In this document: one piece after another, positions 38,966 to 49,164 of the stretch | Layout: the number at the start of each line of letters is the position of its first letter | Position numbering within the stretch: the first letter of the stretch is position 1 | Origin: an uncultured Pseudomonadales bacterium | GTDB taxonomy: Bacteria > Pseudomonadota > Gammaproteobacteria > Pseudomonadales > Porticoccaceae | Direction of reading: 5' to 3' | Assembly (NCBI GenBank): GCA_943788445.1 | Contig: CALSQH010000001.1 | Coordinates: forward strand, 217,809 to 281,808 | DNA length: 64,000 nucleotides | The notes under the pieces: model-generated | The model's input: only the letters and a program-made list of their open reading frames with translations | Told to the model about the DNA's origin: nothing | Database searches by the model: none | Program-made: the position numbers and the translations under genes

Positions 38966-39810
38966 CGGCCCTGTGAGGGGGCGGCTCTTACAAAACCTAA
39001 TCGCTCTCGATAAAAAGAATACCTTATACCCTATAAGATTTAAGCACCCCTAGTGCCGCAAGACTTCAGCTACATGTGAATAATAGTTACTGCCTAATGG
39101 ACGGGCTAACACACATAGCTAGCTATCTCATCGAGCCTCTTCACAGCGCAATGCAGGACCTGTCTGAGCGCCAGTTTCGCATGATCCATCAATGTATAGC
39201 GATCCGCTAAAGCCCCTCAATAAGCCTGTATTGCCATGCAGAACAGCTTACATATAAAGCGTCTAAATAAGAGTTATCATTGACTAGCTGGGCTTAAGGG
39301 TTTAAAGCACCTTATGTGAGCTACTAGCAATAGTAGACAAAACAGTAGACATAAATATGTCTGTGTTCATGAGTTAATATCCTGTAAATATATAATTTAA
39401 TTGTGTTTTATAGTGCCTGCATAAGGCGGTGAGGGAGGCCCCGGGCACCATATATTTAAATATCCCAAAAGTTTTCTGGATTCCATTGAAATACAAACTG
39501 CTTAAAAATTGGTTTATTCAAACTTGTAATTAAATAGACCTATTTCTTCAGAGAAAAACTCTGGGACTAATTCAACTGACTCGTTTGTGTAATATTGTTT
39601 GAAATCGTCCGTACTTCCTATAAGTTTATGGGGTAGTTGAATATGATTTAAGTTCATTTTGTCGCAAATAAATTCAGATATTATTTTGATATTCCACTGA
39701 TTTATATGAGATTTCTATTTTGTGTTTTATTGTGTTAGGTTGAAAAAATGGGGCTTAAAATCACTAAAAAATAATTAGTTTTTGCAAAGTCCCACTTTAT
39801 TTTAGCCATA
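38966..39810. other. Intergenic region containing the right tRNA-Leu-end repeat
   Basis: About 845 bp with no intact gene. It holds the tRNA-Leu end copy at 39437-39452. On the minus strand at about 39110-39215 a short open stretch reads ADRYTLMDHAKLALRQVL before stopping; it has no start codon and may be a gene remnant. The rest is AT-rich with many stops. Confidence 0.5.
39437..39452. repeat. Copy of the tRNA-Leu(UAA) 3' end, att-like
   Basis: GGCCCCGGGCACCATA is identical to 31585-31600 at the end of tRNA-Leu(UAA). Together with the copy at 31758-31773 it brackets the zinc cluster. Confidence 0.75.
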
Positions 39811-39840
39811 AAAAAAGCCGTGATGAATCACGGCTTTTTC
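39811..39840 (-). terminator. Rho-independent terminator of the porin gene
   Basis: AAAAAAGCCGTGAT, loop GA and ATCACGGCTTTTT: a strong stem with a T-run when read on the minus strand, 23 bp after the porin stop. Confidence 0.9.
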
Positions 39841-39862
39841 GTACTCAGTGTTTTAACTTTAC

Positions 39863-41221
39863 TTAAAATGCTGCCTGCACACCGAAAACAATTGCATTGG
39901 TTTTAGCATCTGCCTCAGACCATGATTCATGAAGGAATGGTACATTAGGCTGTTCGTTATTGGGGTCCATATGGCCGCCGCTCAAGAAGTTAAGCGGAAC
40001 CCAGCCAGCAGCGTGAACTAATTCAGCAAAATACTTGACGTTAGCTTCGGGCATGTAAGAAGCACCCAGAACTAATTGGTCTTGCTTCTCCCATGGGGAG
40101 CCTTTATCGCCAGCGACATATTGGCTGAATTCTACCGAGAGGTCGACATTTTGCTTAAGACCAAAGTCGTAAGCGTAGCTTCCGCCAACAGTCCATGTGA
40201 AGTTTTTCACAGCTTCAAATTCAGCATAAGCAGGGAAGTTAGGGTTAGCTGTACCCGGCCAAACTTTTAGCGTTTCTGCAAATTCTGACAACAGTGTTAA
40301 TCGGTCTCTTTTGTATAAAGTGTAAATAGAAACCGCGTCTACATTGTCTTCACAGCCACGGAAGTGCTTGACCACATATTCCTGACAGTAAGCAGTACCA
40401 AACTGATAGCTGGCACCAGCCTGCAGAGAACCGCTGTTTTCAAGAGCAAAAGTATAGTTTGCATCAAAGGCAAAGTTATTCAGTAAAGAAGGTACGTTAG
40501 TGTTGTCAGCGCCAACAGGGGTGTTGGCATTTCTGAACTGCGCGCCACCCTGTATCGCCATTACACGTAAATGTAAATTATCTTTGGCGTATCCGACTAA
40601 TCCACCGTAAGCCAAGCCAGCAAATGAGTGCCAGTTTGTAGAGTTGGTGAATGGGCTAACGGTGTCGTTTAGACCAAAAGGAATATCCATCTTACCAACA
40701 GAGGCATACATGTTTGAGTCGGCGAGGTTGCCAAACAATAAATAGGCGCGTCGCATATTAACGTTATTGCGTGGCAAGCCAGTTATAGTAGAGCCGGATG
40801 CAAAATTCTGCTCGGGATTATAAAGCAGCTCAACATAGCCGGTTAGATTTTCAGTCAGACGTGCAGTCAGATTCAGGTTACTTGAGTGAATAACTGCTTC
40901 AGAGACTGTTTTACCGATTTGGTTGGATGCCGTAGGGTGACGCATCAACCAGCCAAACTTAGTGTCGATGTTTGATTTCTGATAATTCACTAGGGCAGTT
41001 ACCTGTCCACCGAAAGTGATTTTTTGTTTTAGCTCACCGTCGCGCAATGCCTGTAATTGTAGGAGTTGTTTTGTATTGGTGTCTCTCGAATGGTCTAGTA
41101 TTTTAAAGTTATAGGCATCATTAGATCCTACGAGACCTGATGAACTATTGTCTGTTGCTGCGCTAAATGGTGCGGCGCCTAAAAGTGTTAGAGACAATAG
41201 GGTAGATATATAAATTCGCAT
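39863..41221 (-). CDS. Outer-membrane porin, LbtU-like
   Basis: A 452-residue protein with a signal peptide (cut near SAATDN), a short N-terminal helical segment (NTKQLLQLQALRDGELKQK) and a beta-barrel with alternating hydrophobic strands ending in Phe (VFGVQAAF), the usual outer-membrane insertion signal. The layout resembles LbtU-family siderophore porins, but I am not certain of the family. Its position next to the zinc cluster hints at metal uptake. No Zur-like box of the form seen at 32014 or 36975 lies upstream. Six 8-bp repeats stand about 100 bp upstream at 41323-41370. A terminator follows it. Confidence 0.7.
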   Translation of the reverse strand: MRIYISTLLSLTLLGAAPFSAATDNSSSGLVGSNDAYNFKILDHSRDTNTKQLLQLQALRDGELKQKITFGGQVTALVNYQKSNIDTKFGWLMRHPTASNQIGKTVSEAVIHSSNLNLTARLTENLTGYVELLYNPEQNFASGSTITGLPRNNVNMRRAYLLFGNLADSNMYASVGKMDIPFGLNDTVSPFTNSTNWHSFAGLAYGGLVGYAKDNLHLRVMAIQGGAQFRNANTPVGADNTNVPSLLNNFAFDANYTFALENSGSLQAGASYQFGTAYCQEYVVKHFRGCEDNVDAVSIYTLYKRDRLTLLSEFAETLKVWPGTANPNFPAYAEFEAVKNFTWTVGGSYAYDFGLKQNVDLSVEFSQYVAGDKGSPWEKQDQLVLGASYMPEANVKYFAELVHAAGWVPLNFLSGGHMDPNNEQPNVPFLHESWSEADAKTNAIVFGVQAAF

Positions 41222-41322
41222 TAAATAACTCTCCGATAATATTGTTTTTTTATTTTTGTAAATTAGCGATTATTGTAAAAATATAATTATAAAACGTGAA
41301 CCTTATCAAAATTATCTATGAA

Positions 41323-41370
41323 TAGATTAATAGATTAATAGATTAATAGATTAATAGATTAATAGATTAA
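41323..41370. repeat. Six tandem copies of an 8-bp unit
   Basis: TAGATTAA is repeated six times without interruption, about 100 bp upstream of the porin start codon. Confidence 0.95.
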
Positions 41371-41379
41371 TAGCTATGC

Positions 41380-41451
41380 GTGTGAATTATCTTTTAGCAC
41401 CCTCTACGCAGACGCCTTCGCTTCACTCTGGATTCTCACGTTATCCGAACC
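41380..41451 (-). repeat. Degenerate orphan copy of the T-loop hairpin element
   Basis: On the minus strand this reads GGTTCGG, then GAGTGAAGCGAAGGCGTC, TGCGTAGAGGGTG and an A/T-rich end. It parallels the insert beside tRNA-Leu(CAA): GGTTCGA, then GAAGTGAAGGCGCC, TGCGCAGCAGGTG. No tRNA is attached here. Confidence 0.45.
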
Positions 41452-41848
41452 AAATTAGAAAAAACTCATTACATGGGTGGTGGATATTCGGCCTAACCGC
41501 CGATTACCTATCCTTCTTCCTGCGAACTGCCGTAGTCTCCACATTACCCTTTCCAAAGAGCTTATCAATGTCTTCCGTCGACATATAATCTAAATCCCAA
41601 TGGCTGCAGATGTCACTTTTATAGCGGGTATGGTTTTTATCATTTGAGTCTAATTTCTTCCGATTAACGTATTGAACTTATAGACAGCTAAATGGCACGG
41701 TAATGTGTACTACCGGACTTCAAAATCGGATTGAACAACCGCTACGTTAGCCCGTTATTTAAGCCATAGTCACCCTGCCACCTGTTTGATGGTAGAGTGT
41801 AAACATAGTGTCTATAGTCTTATAAAAGCAATAATAATGGAGAAGGAA

Positions 41849-42244
41849 ATGGATAAACCAAATATTTTTAAACGATTAGTAATGCAGGTGATTAACCTTT
41901 GGCGAAAGGTGATGGACGCTAAAGTTAATCCATTAAGGTTCATTCCAGACAACACTCTGCAGTCATACTTTATGATGGTGCTATTTACGATTTGGAGTGT
42001 TACATTTGGATTTATTGCGACCTATTACTTAGGCTGGCTGGGTTACAGTACAGTGGTCAGTGTCGTTGTTCATTTGACGATTTTGATACCCATTATGATT
42101 ACCAATGCAGTATTCCTTGATGCGGAACGCACTGGTGATCAGTGGCTAACAGAATGGAAAGAAGAGCAAAGCAAATATAAACTGTTTATGAATAGAATGA
42201 AGATGAAAAATATAGTGCCTTGGAAATCTGATACGGAGGCCTAA
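41849..42244 (+). CDS. Small inner-membrane protein of unknown function
   Basis: About 131 residues from ATG 41849, chosen because GGAGAAGG stands 5-10 bp before it; in-frame ATGs at 41786 and 41837 are less likely. Two transmembrane helices (SYFMMVLFTIWSVTFGFIATYYLGWLG and TVVSVVVHLTILIPIMITNAVFL) lie between a basic N-terminal and a charged C-terminal cytoplasmic segment. No family is recognised. A terminator follows at 42281. Probably monocistronic. Confidence 0.7.
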   Translation: MDKPNIFKRLVMQVINLWRKVMDAKVNPLRFIPDNTLQSYFMMVLFTIWSVTFGFIATYYLGWLGYSTVVSVVVHLTILIPIMITNAVFLDAERTGDQWLTEWKEEQSKYKLFMNRMKMKNIVPWKSDTEA

Positions 42245-42280
42245 AACTCTCCAACTATCTAGGGTAGTCTCCTCGAAGAA

Positions 42281-42305
42281 GCCCTGTTAATGCAGGGTTT
42301 TTTTG
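42281..42305 (+). terminator. Rho-independent terminator
   Basis: CCCTG, loop TTAATG, CAGGG and a run of seven T follow the small membrane protein gene. Confidence 0.85.
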
Positions 42306-42360
42306 TGCCTAGGCGCAATCACTGGCAAATGATCAGTTTTTTTGGAATTGGCTTGATTTT

Positions 42361-42384
42361 TATCTACGTAGGTACAGTAACAAT
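42361..42384 (+). repeat. 24-bp direct repeat, left copy
   Basis: Matches 44188-44211 at 22 of 24 positions; the shared core is GGTACAGTAACAAT. The two copies flank the half tRNA-Met and the BspA-like gene. Confidence 0.75.
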
Positions 42385-42570
42385 CTCACGCCACCGTAGC
42401 CCCGCCCCTCATGCAAGACGGCAGATATTCTAGGTACAGTAGAGGTTACAGTTAGTCATTTAATCTATTGACGCATGAGCATTATTAGTTAATATGTACT
42501 CATCAGGAGAAAGTAGTAATTTAGTCTATCTCATTGATTTATAATGACTTTAAGGGCAGCCAAGGAAAAC

Positions 42571-42608
42571 CGCCCATAGCTCAGCTGGTTAGAGCAGTAG
42601 ACTCATAA
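42571..42608 (+). pseudogene. 5' half of a tRNA-Met (anticodon CAU), truncated
   Basis: CGCCCATAGCTCAGCTGG then TTAGAGCAGTAGACTCATAA gives the acceptor 5' strand, D-arm, anticodon 5' stem and loop with CAT. The sequence then departs (CAAATTATTC), so the 3' half is missing. It is not functional as a tRNA. Confidence 0.7.
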
Positions 42609-42635
42609 CAAATTATTCAATTTTGGTAAATAATC

Positions 42636-44147
42636 ATGCCCTCACGCCCCCTTTCTAAATACATACTTAGCTCTATTTTTTTAATAGGAAGTAATTTTGC
42701 CTCAAGTAGTGATGAATTTACTTACGATGTCATTGATGGCGGTGCTGAGATTACTGGTTGTGTTGGTGAATGCCCAAGTGATTTGGTTATTCCTGAGGAG
42801 ATTGATGGTTATAGTGCAACCAGTATTGGTGATGAGGCATTCTGGGGCGACCGTTTTAACAGCGTTATTATTCCTGATAGCGTGACCAGTATTGGCGTAA
42901 ACGCCTTCTTAGGCAGCCGATTAGAAACTATAGAAATCCCTGATAGCGTGACCAGCATTGGGGCATTTGCTTTTGATAGCAACCGTTTAACCAGCCTAGT
43001 TATCCCGGAAAGCATAAGCACTATTGAGATGTATTCTTTCGTGTATAACCGATTAACTAACCTCACTATTCCAGATACCGTAACCATCATTTCTGAGGGT
43101 GCTTTTGGCTCTAACCAATTGACCAGCGTTACTATCCCACATAGGGTTAACATTATTGGGTATGGTGCTTTTTATACGAACCAATTAACAAGCATAACTT
43201 TTCTGGGAGATAGGCCTGAAATTGGAGAGGTTGCCTTTAACTCTAATCTTCTTGAGACCATTTACTACTGCGACTATGCAGATGACTGGCCAGGAGAGGT
43301 AATTGAGGGTGTAACGCCTCAATTAGATGAAAACTGCGATTCAGACAATGACGGTGTGAAAAACACACAGGATGCATTCCCTTTCGACCCATCTGAGACT
43401 CTAGATACTGACCTTGATGGCATTGGCAATAATACCGACCCTGATGATGATAATGATGGCGTTTTGGACGAGGATGATTTCGCACCATTAGACAACACAA
43501 TTGATGCGACAGATGGCATGCTCACATATGACATTATCAATGATGAAATTGAGATAACTGGCTGTTTAGAAGATTGCCCAAGTGATTTGATAATCCCCGA
43601 GATAATCAATGGCTATAGTGTCACAAGCATAAAAGATTCATCTTTTAGCTATGAGGAGTTAATTGATACCGTTACATTGCCCCAGAGTATAGTTTCAATT
43701 GGGTATGGTGCGTTTTCTTTCAATAATATTGAAAACGTAACTATTCCAAGTAGCGTTACTAGCGTTGGCAATACTGCTTTTAATGCTAATCAACTAGACA
43801 TTATACGCTTCAGTGGCAACCGCCCTGTAATCCACCCTGCCGCTTTTTCAGAGAACCAGATTCAAAACATTTACTACTGCTCAGGAACAACAGGCTGGCC
43901 AGGGGAAGCTATTGAGGGTGTAATGCCTCAATTAGATGAAAACTGCGAACCTAACACCTTGAATTCTTACTCTATTCTAGATGTCGACCAAAATGGAAGT
44001 TTTGACGCTTTAACCGATGGTCTCATTCTTATTAGGTATGCCTATGGGTTTAGAGGTGATGCTCTTGTTTCAGGTGTTATAGCATCTGATGCTGAACGAA
44101 CAACTGCAGGGGAAATAGAGGCGCACATACAAACACTTTTACCCTAG
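42636..44147 (+). CDS. BspA-type leucine-rich repeat protein with calcium-binding repeats
   Basis: A 503-residue secreted protein with a signal peptide (ending near ASSSD). Two blocks of BspA-like leucine-rich repeats (SVTSIGxxAFxxNxLxxxxIP pattern) lie at about 30-215 and 290-425. Between them are thrombospondin type-3-like calcium repeats (DSDNDGVKNTQDAFPFDPSE, DTDLDGIGNNTDPDDDNDG). The C-terminus has an EF-hand/dockerin-like segment (ILDVDQNGSFDALTDGLIL). Likely a cell-surface adhesion or complex-binding protein. It begins 28 bp after the half tRNA-Met and is enclosed by the 24-bp direct repeats. The repeats inside the gene are near-duplicates (GVTPQLDENC and GVMPQLDENC). No clear ribosome site. 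Confidence 0.8.
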   Translation: MPSRPLSKYILSSIFLIGSNFASSSDEFTYDVIDGGAEITGCVGECPSDLVIPEEIDGYSATSIGDEAFWGDRFNSVIIPDSVTSIGVNAFLGSRLETIEIPDSVTSIGAFAFDSNRLTSLVIPESISTIEMYSFVYNRLTNLTIPDTVTIISEGAFGSNQLTSVTIPHRVNIIGYGAFYTNQLTSITFLGDRPEIGEVAFNSNLLETIYYCDYADDWPGEVIEGVTPQLDENCDSDNDGVKNTQDAFPFDPSETLDTDLDGIGNNTDPDDDNDGVLDEDDFAPLDNTIDATDGMLTYDIINDEIEITGCLEDCPSDLIIPEIINGYSVTSIKDSSFSYEELIDTVTLPQSIVSIGYGAFSFNNIENVTIPSSVTSVGNTAFNANQLDIIRFSGNRPVIHPAAFSENQIQNIYYCSGTTGWPGEAIEGVMPQLDENCEPNTLNSYSILDVDQNGSFDALTDGLILIRYAYGFRGDALVSGVIASDAERTTAGEIEAHIQTLLP

Positions 44148-44187
44148 CCATTGAGAATTAGCCCTCTTTTAAATTCAGCTTATAAAG

Positions 44188-44211
44188 TATCCACGCAGGT
44201 ACAGTAACAAT
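44188..44211 (+). repeat. 24-bp direct repeat, right copy
   Basis: Right partner of 42361-42384, 41 bp after the BspA-like stop. Confidence 0.75.
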
Positions 44212-44321
44212 ACCAGATAACCAAAGACTCCCCCCGCCCCCTATCAATAGGGCGCAAATATAATCTTATAAGCGGGATTATCTTTGGCAGGAATTTTGGC
44301 AGGAATTGACGGTTTAAAAAC

Positions 44322-44357
44322 TAAAAACCCCCTGCAGTCTAATGATTACAGGGGGTT
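44322..44357 (-). terminator. Terminator after the interrupted tRNA-Leu copy
   Basis: AACCCCCTG/CAGGGGGTT with a T-run on the minus strand, just beyond the tRNA-like fragment that ends at 44369. Confidence 0.8.
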
Positions 44358-44368
44358 CAGAGCATGCT

Positions 44369-44500
44369 TGGTACCAGTGGCCGGAATGATGTTAATAGCC
44401 TATGGGCTATTAACACCTGCTGCGCAGGCGCCTTCACTTCGTTCCGCGTCCAAATTGCATACGCAATTAGTCGAACCGAGGTGCCGGTCTCGCCGACCGC
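44369..44500 (-). pseudogene. tRNA-Leu 3' fragment with T-loop insert
   Basis: On the minus strand GGTTCGA (44477-44471) is followed by 86 nt and then TCCGGCCACTGGTACCA, the T-stem and acceptor 3' end of tRNA-Leu(CAA), ending at 44369. The insert holds AATTGC/GCAATT, a GC-rich middle hairpin and TGTTAATAGCC/GGCTATTAACA with loop CATA. It ends 180 bp after the intact tRNA ends, and each copy has its own terminator. Confidence 0.7.
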
Positions 44501-44511
44501 AGATGCCAAAC

Positions 44512-44544
44512 AAAAAACCCCGCCTCTTTCGAGGCAGGGTTTTG
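44512..44544 (-). terminator. Terminator of tRNA-Leu(CAA)
   Basis: On the minus strand AAAACCCTGCCTC, loop GAAA, GAGGCGGGGTTTTTT: a strong hairpin with a T-run, directly after the tRNA. Confidence 0.85.
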
Positions 44545-44548
44545 TGTT

Positions 44549-44636
44549 TGGTACCAGTGGCCGGACTCGAACCGGCACGCTTTTAAGGGCGGGGGATTTT
44601 GAATCCCCTATGTCTACCAATTCCATCACACTGGCA
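44549..44636 (-). tRNA. tRNA-Leu (anticodon CAA)
   Basis: 88 nt with encoded CCA. Acceptor TGCCAGT/ACTGGTA with one G-U pair, anticodon stem-loop GGGGA-TTCAAAA-TCCCC with CAA, a long variable arm, and T-arm GCCGG-TTCGAGT-CCGGC. Third tRNA-Leu in the window. Confidence 0.93.
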
Positions 44637-44639
44637 TTT

Positions 44640-44773
44640 TAATCTGTACTTCTAAGTCCGAGTTGTCTGAACCTGCCAGGGCTTCGCACTGGACCTATGG
44701 TCGCTCTCGGACGTCCTGTCCTTCACGACAATCGAGCATCCTGCTTATCGTCTACCAATTTAACCACACTGAC
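44640..44773 (-). pseudogene. Degenerate tRNA-Leu-like copy upstream of tRNA-Leu(CAA)
   Basis: On the minus strand the sequence begins GTCAGTGTGGTTAAATTGG followed by TAGACGATAAGCAGGAT, matching the 5' part of the intact tRNA. It then diverges through GGACGTCC and GCGAAGCCC segments to GGTTCAGACAACTCGG. No complete cloverleaf forms. Confidence 0.5.
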
Positions 44774-44968
44774 TTTAGACTTTAACAGCCACCCGTATCA
44801 GGCAGAAGGGCGGCGATTATAGCAGTGATCGGGAGTGGGTCAACTGATGTTGTCGAGCTTTATTGTTTTAATGCTTTCTGACTAAATGGTTTGGCCTTTG
44901 GCTTTTATTTCTATACCCTTGCGGGCTAATATCGAATTACCCTAAAAACTTCGTTTTAAGTTATCTCT
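44774..44968. other. Intergenic region before queA
   Basis: 195 bp between the tRNA-Leu remnants and queA, with TTGTTTTAATGC-type AT-rich sequence. It probably holds the queA promoter, but no clear -35/-10 pair is chosen. Confidence 0.4.
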
Positions 44969-47178
<2,210 letters not shown>

Positions 47179-47273
47179 CCTAACCAATAGACCTTATATA
47201 GGGTCCTGATAGGTAGTTTTTTACTTGGGGTTTAAATCGGAAAATGCGCCCCCAATTTATATGCTAATGCCGC

Positions 47274-47279
47274 TATAAT
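47274..47279 (+). promoter_or_regulatory. secD: Possible -10 box of the secDF promoter
   Basis: A perfect TATAAT stands 31 bp before the secD ATG at 47310. The -35 region at about 47251-47256 is weak (CCCAAT). It would give secDF its own promoter apart from queA-tgt. Confidence 0.35.
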
Positions 47280-47309
47280 GCGCCGCTGAATTTATTGGAA
47301 TCTCTTGCT

Positions 47310-49154
47310 ATGCCTAACAAGTTTCCCCTTTGGAAGAACCTGATGGTTCTTCTGGTTGTCACCTTTGGTTTTATCTACGCCTCGGCTAACCTTTTTCCAC
47401 CAGATCCGGCTATTCAGTTGTCAGGGCAGAGTGGTGCTATGCAAATTGATGCAGCGGTTCTGCAAAAGGTTGAGCGTTCGCTGGATGAAGCGGGTATTGA
47501 GTACTTTGCTGGCGAAACTGACGGTGAGAGTCTGTTGGTGCGTTTGCGCGCTAAAGATTTGCAGTTGCGCGCCAAGGAAGTGATTCAGGCCGAGATGGGC
47601 GGTGACTATATTGTCGCACTTAATCTGGCGCCGACGACCCCAGATTGGTTAAGTGATTTGGGCGGTGTGCCAATGAAGTTGGGCCTTGATTTAAGGGGCG
47701 GTGTGCACTTTCTACTCGAGGTTGATCTCGACTCTGCGCTGACTACGCGCTTAGAGGGCGATATAGAAGATGTTAAGAAAACATTGCGCGAAGAGCGTGT
47801 TCGCTATCGCAGCCTGGTGCTAAAAGATAATCAAATTATTGGTCAATTCCGTGATGTCGAGCAGGTTGAAAAAGCCAAAATTTTAATCCGTACTACCTAT
47901 CGCGATCTTCAACCGCAATCTGAGCCGGGTCAAAACCCCCTCGTACTTAAGCTAAAGCTCAGTGAAATAGCCAGTCGCGAAATCGAAGATAACGCCATCA
48001 AACAAAACCTCACATCGCTGCGCAATCGAGTTAATGAACTCGGTGTTTCAGAGCCATTAGTTTCCCGACAGGGCAAAAACCGCATTGTTGTTGAATTGCC
48101 CGGTGTTCAAGACACGGCTGAAGCCAAGCGAATAATTGGTAAAACGGCTAACTTGGAATTCCGTCTTGCGGCACTGGATCGAATTGGTGAAGTATTTCCT
48201 TTTCGTACACCCTCAGGTCAGGGCCCAGATGCTCGACTTGAGAGCAAGGCAGTTATTACCGGTGAAAATGTTACTGATGCCCGGGCCAGCTTTGATGAAA
48301 ATGGTCGCCCACAGGTAAGTATTACGCTCGATGCTAAAGGCGGTTGGCAGATGGGTTATGCCACTAGAGACAATATTGGTCGTCGCCTAGGTGTACTGTT
48401 TATTGAATACAAAACCAAACTTGAAAAGTCTCTTGGTGAGAATGGTGAGCTGGTTTTGACGCCGGTGCCGTTTGTTGAAAAAAATATTATTAGTCTGGCA
48501 ACGGTTCAGGCTCAGTTGGGTAAACAGTTTCGCATTACGGGTCTAGAGCAACGCGAGTCTTCTGAGCTTGCTCTGCTACTCCGCGCCGGTGCTTTGGCCG
48601 CACCAATGTATATTGTTGAGGAACGTACCATCGGACCATCGTTGGGTGCTGACAATATTGCGTTGGGGGTCAAATCGGTCACTGTGGGCATGGCTATGGT
48701 GCTGTTGTTTATGTTGGTGATCTATCGCGGATTTGGCGTGTTTGCCAATATTGCTCTGGCTATGAATCTGGTCTTGCTGATTGCCTTTATGTCACTGATG
48801 GGTGCGACCCTGACTCTGCCGGGTATTGCCGGTATCGTTTTGACGGTAGGTATGGCGGTGGATGCCAATGTGCTTATTTTCTCCCGTATTCGAGAAGAAC
48901 TTGCCTCAGGTGCATCGATTCAGGGGGCTATTAGTGCTGGTTATGATCGCGCCTTTGTCTCAATTCTTGATGCCAATGTTACAACTTTGATTGTGGCGTT
49001 GATTCTATTCTTGATTGGCTCAGGCCCAGTGCAGGGCTTTGCGGTGACATTGTCGATTGGTATTTTGACCTCGATGTTTACTGCCATCCTGTTGACTCGC
49101 TCGCTGGTTAATCTAACCGTCGGTGGACGCAAAATCGAAAAGCTTTGGATCTAG
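47310..49154 (+). CDS. secD: Protein translocase subunit SecD
   Basis: About 614 residues from ATG 47310; an in-frame TTG at 47295 is less likely. One N-terminal helix, a large periplasmic region with the P1 motif GLDLRGGVHFLLEVD, then five C-terminal helices including GMAVDANVLIFSRIREELASG. With SecF it uses the proton gradient to help proteins leave the Sec channel. yajC, usually between tgt and secD, is absent; the 131-bp gap cannot hold it. secF follows 10 bp after the stop. Confidence 0.95.
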   Translation: MPNKFPLWKNLMVLLVVTFGFIYASANLFPPDPAIQLSGQSGAMQIDAAVLQKVERSLDEAGIEYFAGETDGESLLVRLRAKDLQLRAKEVIQAEMGGDYIVALNLAPTTPDWLSDLGGVPMKLGLDLRGGVHFLLEVDLDSALTTRLEGDIEDVKKTLREERVRYRSLVLKDNQIIGQFRDVEQVEKAKILIRTTYRDLQPQSEPGQNPLVLKLKLSEIASREIEDNAIKQNLTSLRNRVNELGVSEPLVSRQGKNRIVVELPGVQDTAEAKRIIGKTANLEFRLAALDRIGEVFPFRTPSGQGPDARLESKAVITGENVTDARASFDENGRPQVSITLDAKGGWQMGYATRDNIGRRLGVLFIEYKTKLEKSLGENGELVLTPVPFVEKNIISLATVQAQLGKQFRITGLEQRESSELALLLRAGALAAPMYIVEERTIGPSLGADNIALGVKSVTVGMAMVLLFMLVIYRGFGVFANIALAMNLVLLIAFMSLMGATLTLPGIAGIVLTVGMAVDANVLIFSRIREELASGASIQGAISAGYDRAFVSILDANVTTLIVALILFLIGSGPVQGFAVTLSIGILTSMFTAILLTRSLVNLTVGGRKIEKLWI

Positions 49155-49164
49155 GGAAAAGACA

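Larger units (their letters stand above)
41222..41848. other. Intergenic region with repeats upstream of the porin
   Basis: 627 bp between the divergent porin and small membrane protein. It holds the 8-bp tandem repeat (41323-41370) and a degenerate hairpin element (41380-41451). The rest shows no supported gene; the frame at 41376-41588 has no family resemblance or ribosome site. Confidence 0.5.

Noticed and set aside
41376..41588. 70-residue plus-strand frame
   Set aside because: No ribosome site or family resemblance, and it overlaps the degenerate hairpin element.
41690..41760. Sequence resembling a tRNA anticodon arm (GGACTTCAAAATCGG)
   Set aside because: No acceptor, D- or T-arm can be folded around it.
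44284..44642. Open frames on both strands
   Set aside because: They cover tRNA-Leu(CAA) and its fragment; peptide pieces such as GRTRTGT are typical false genes over tRNA.
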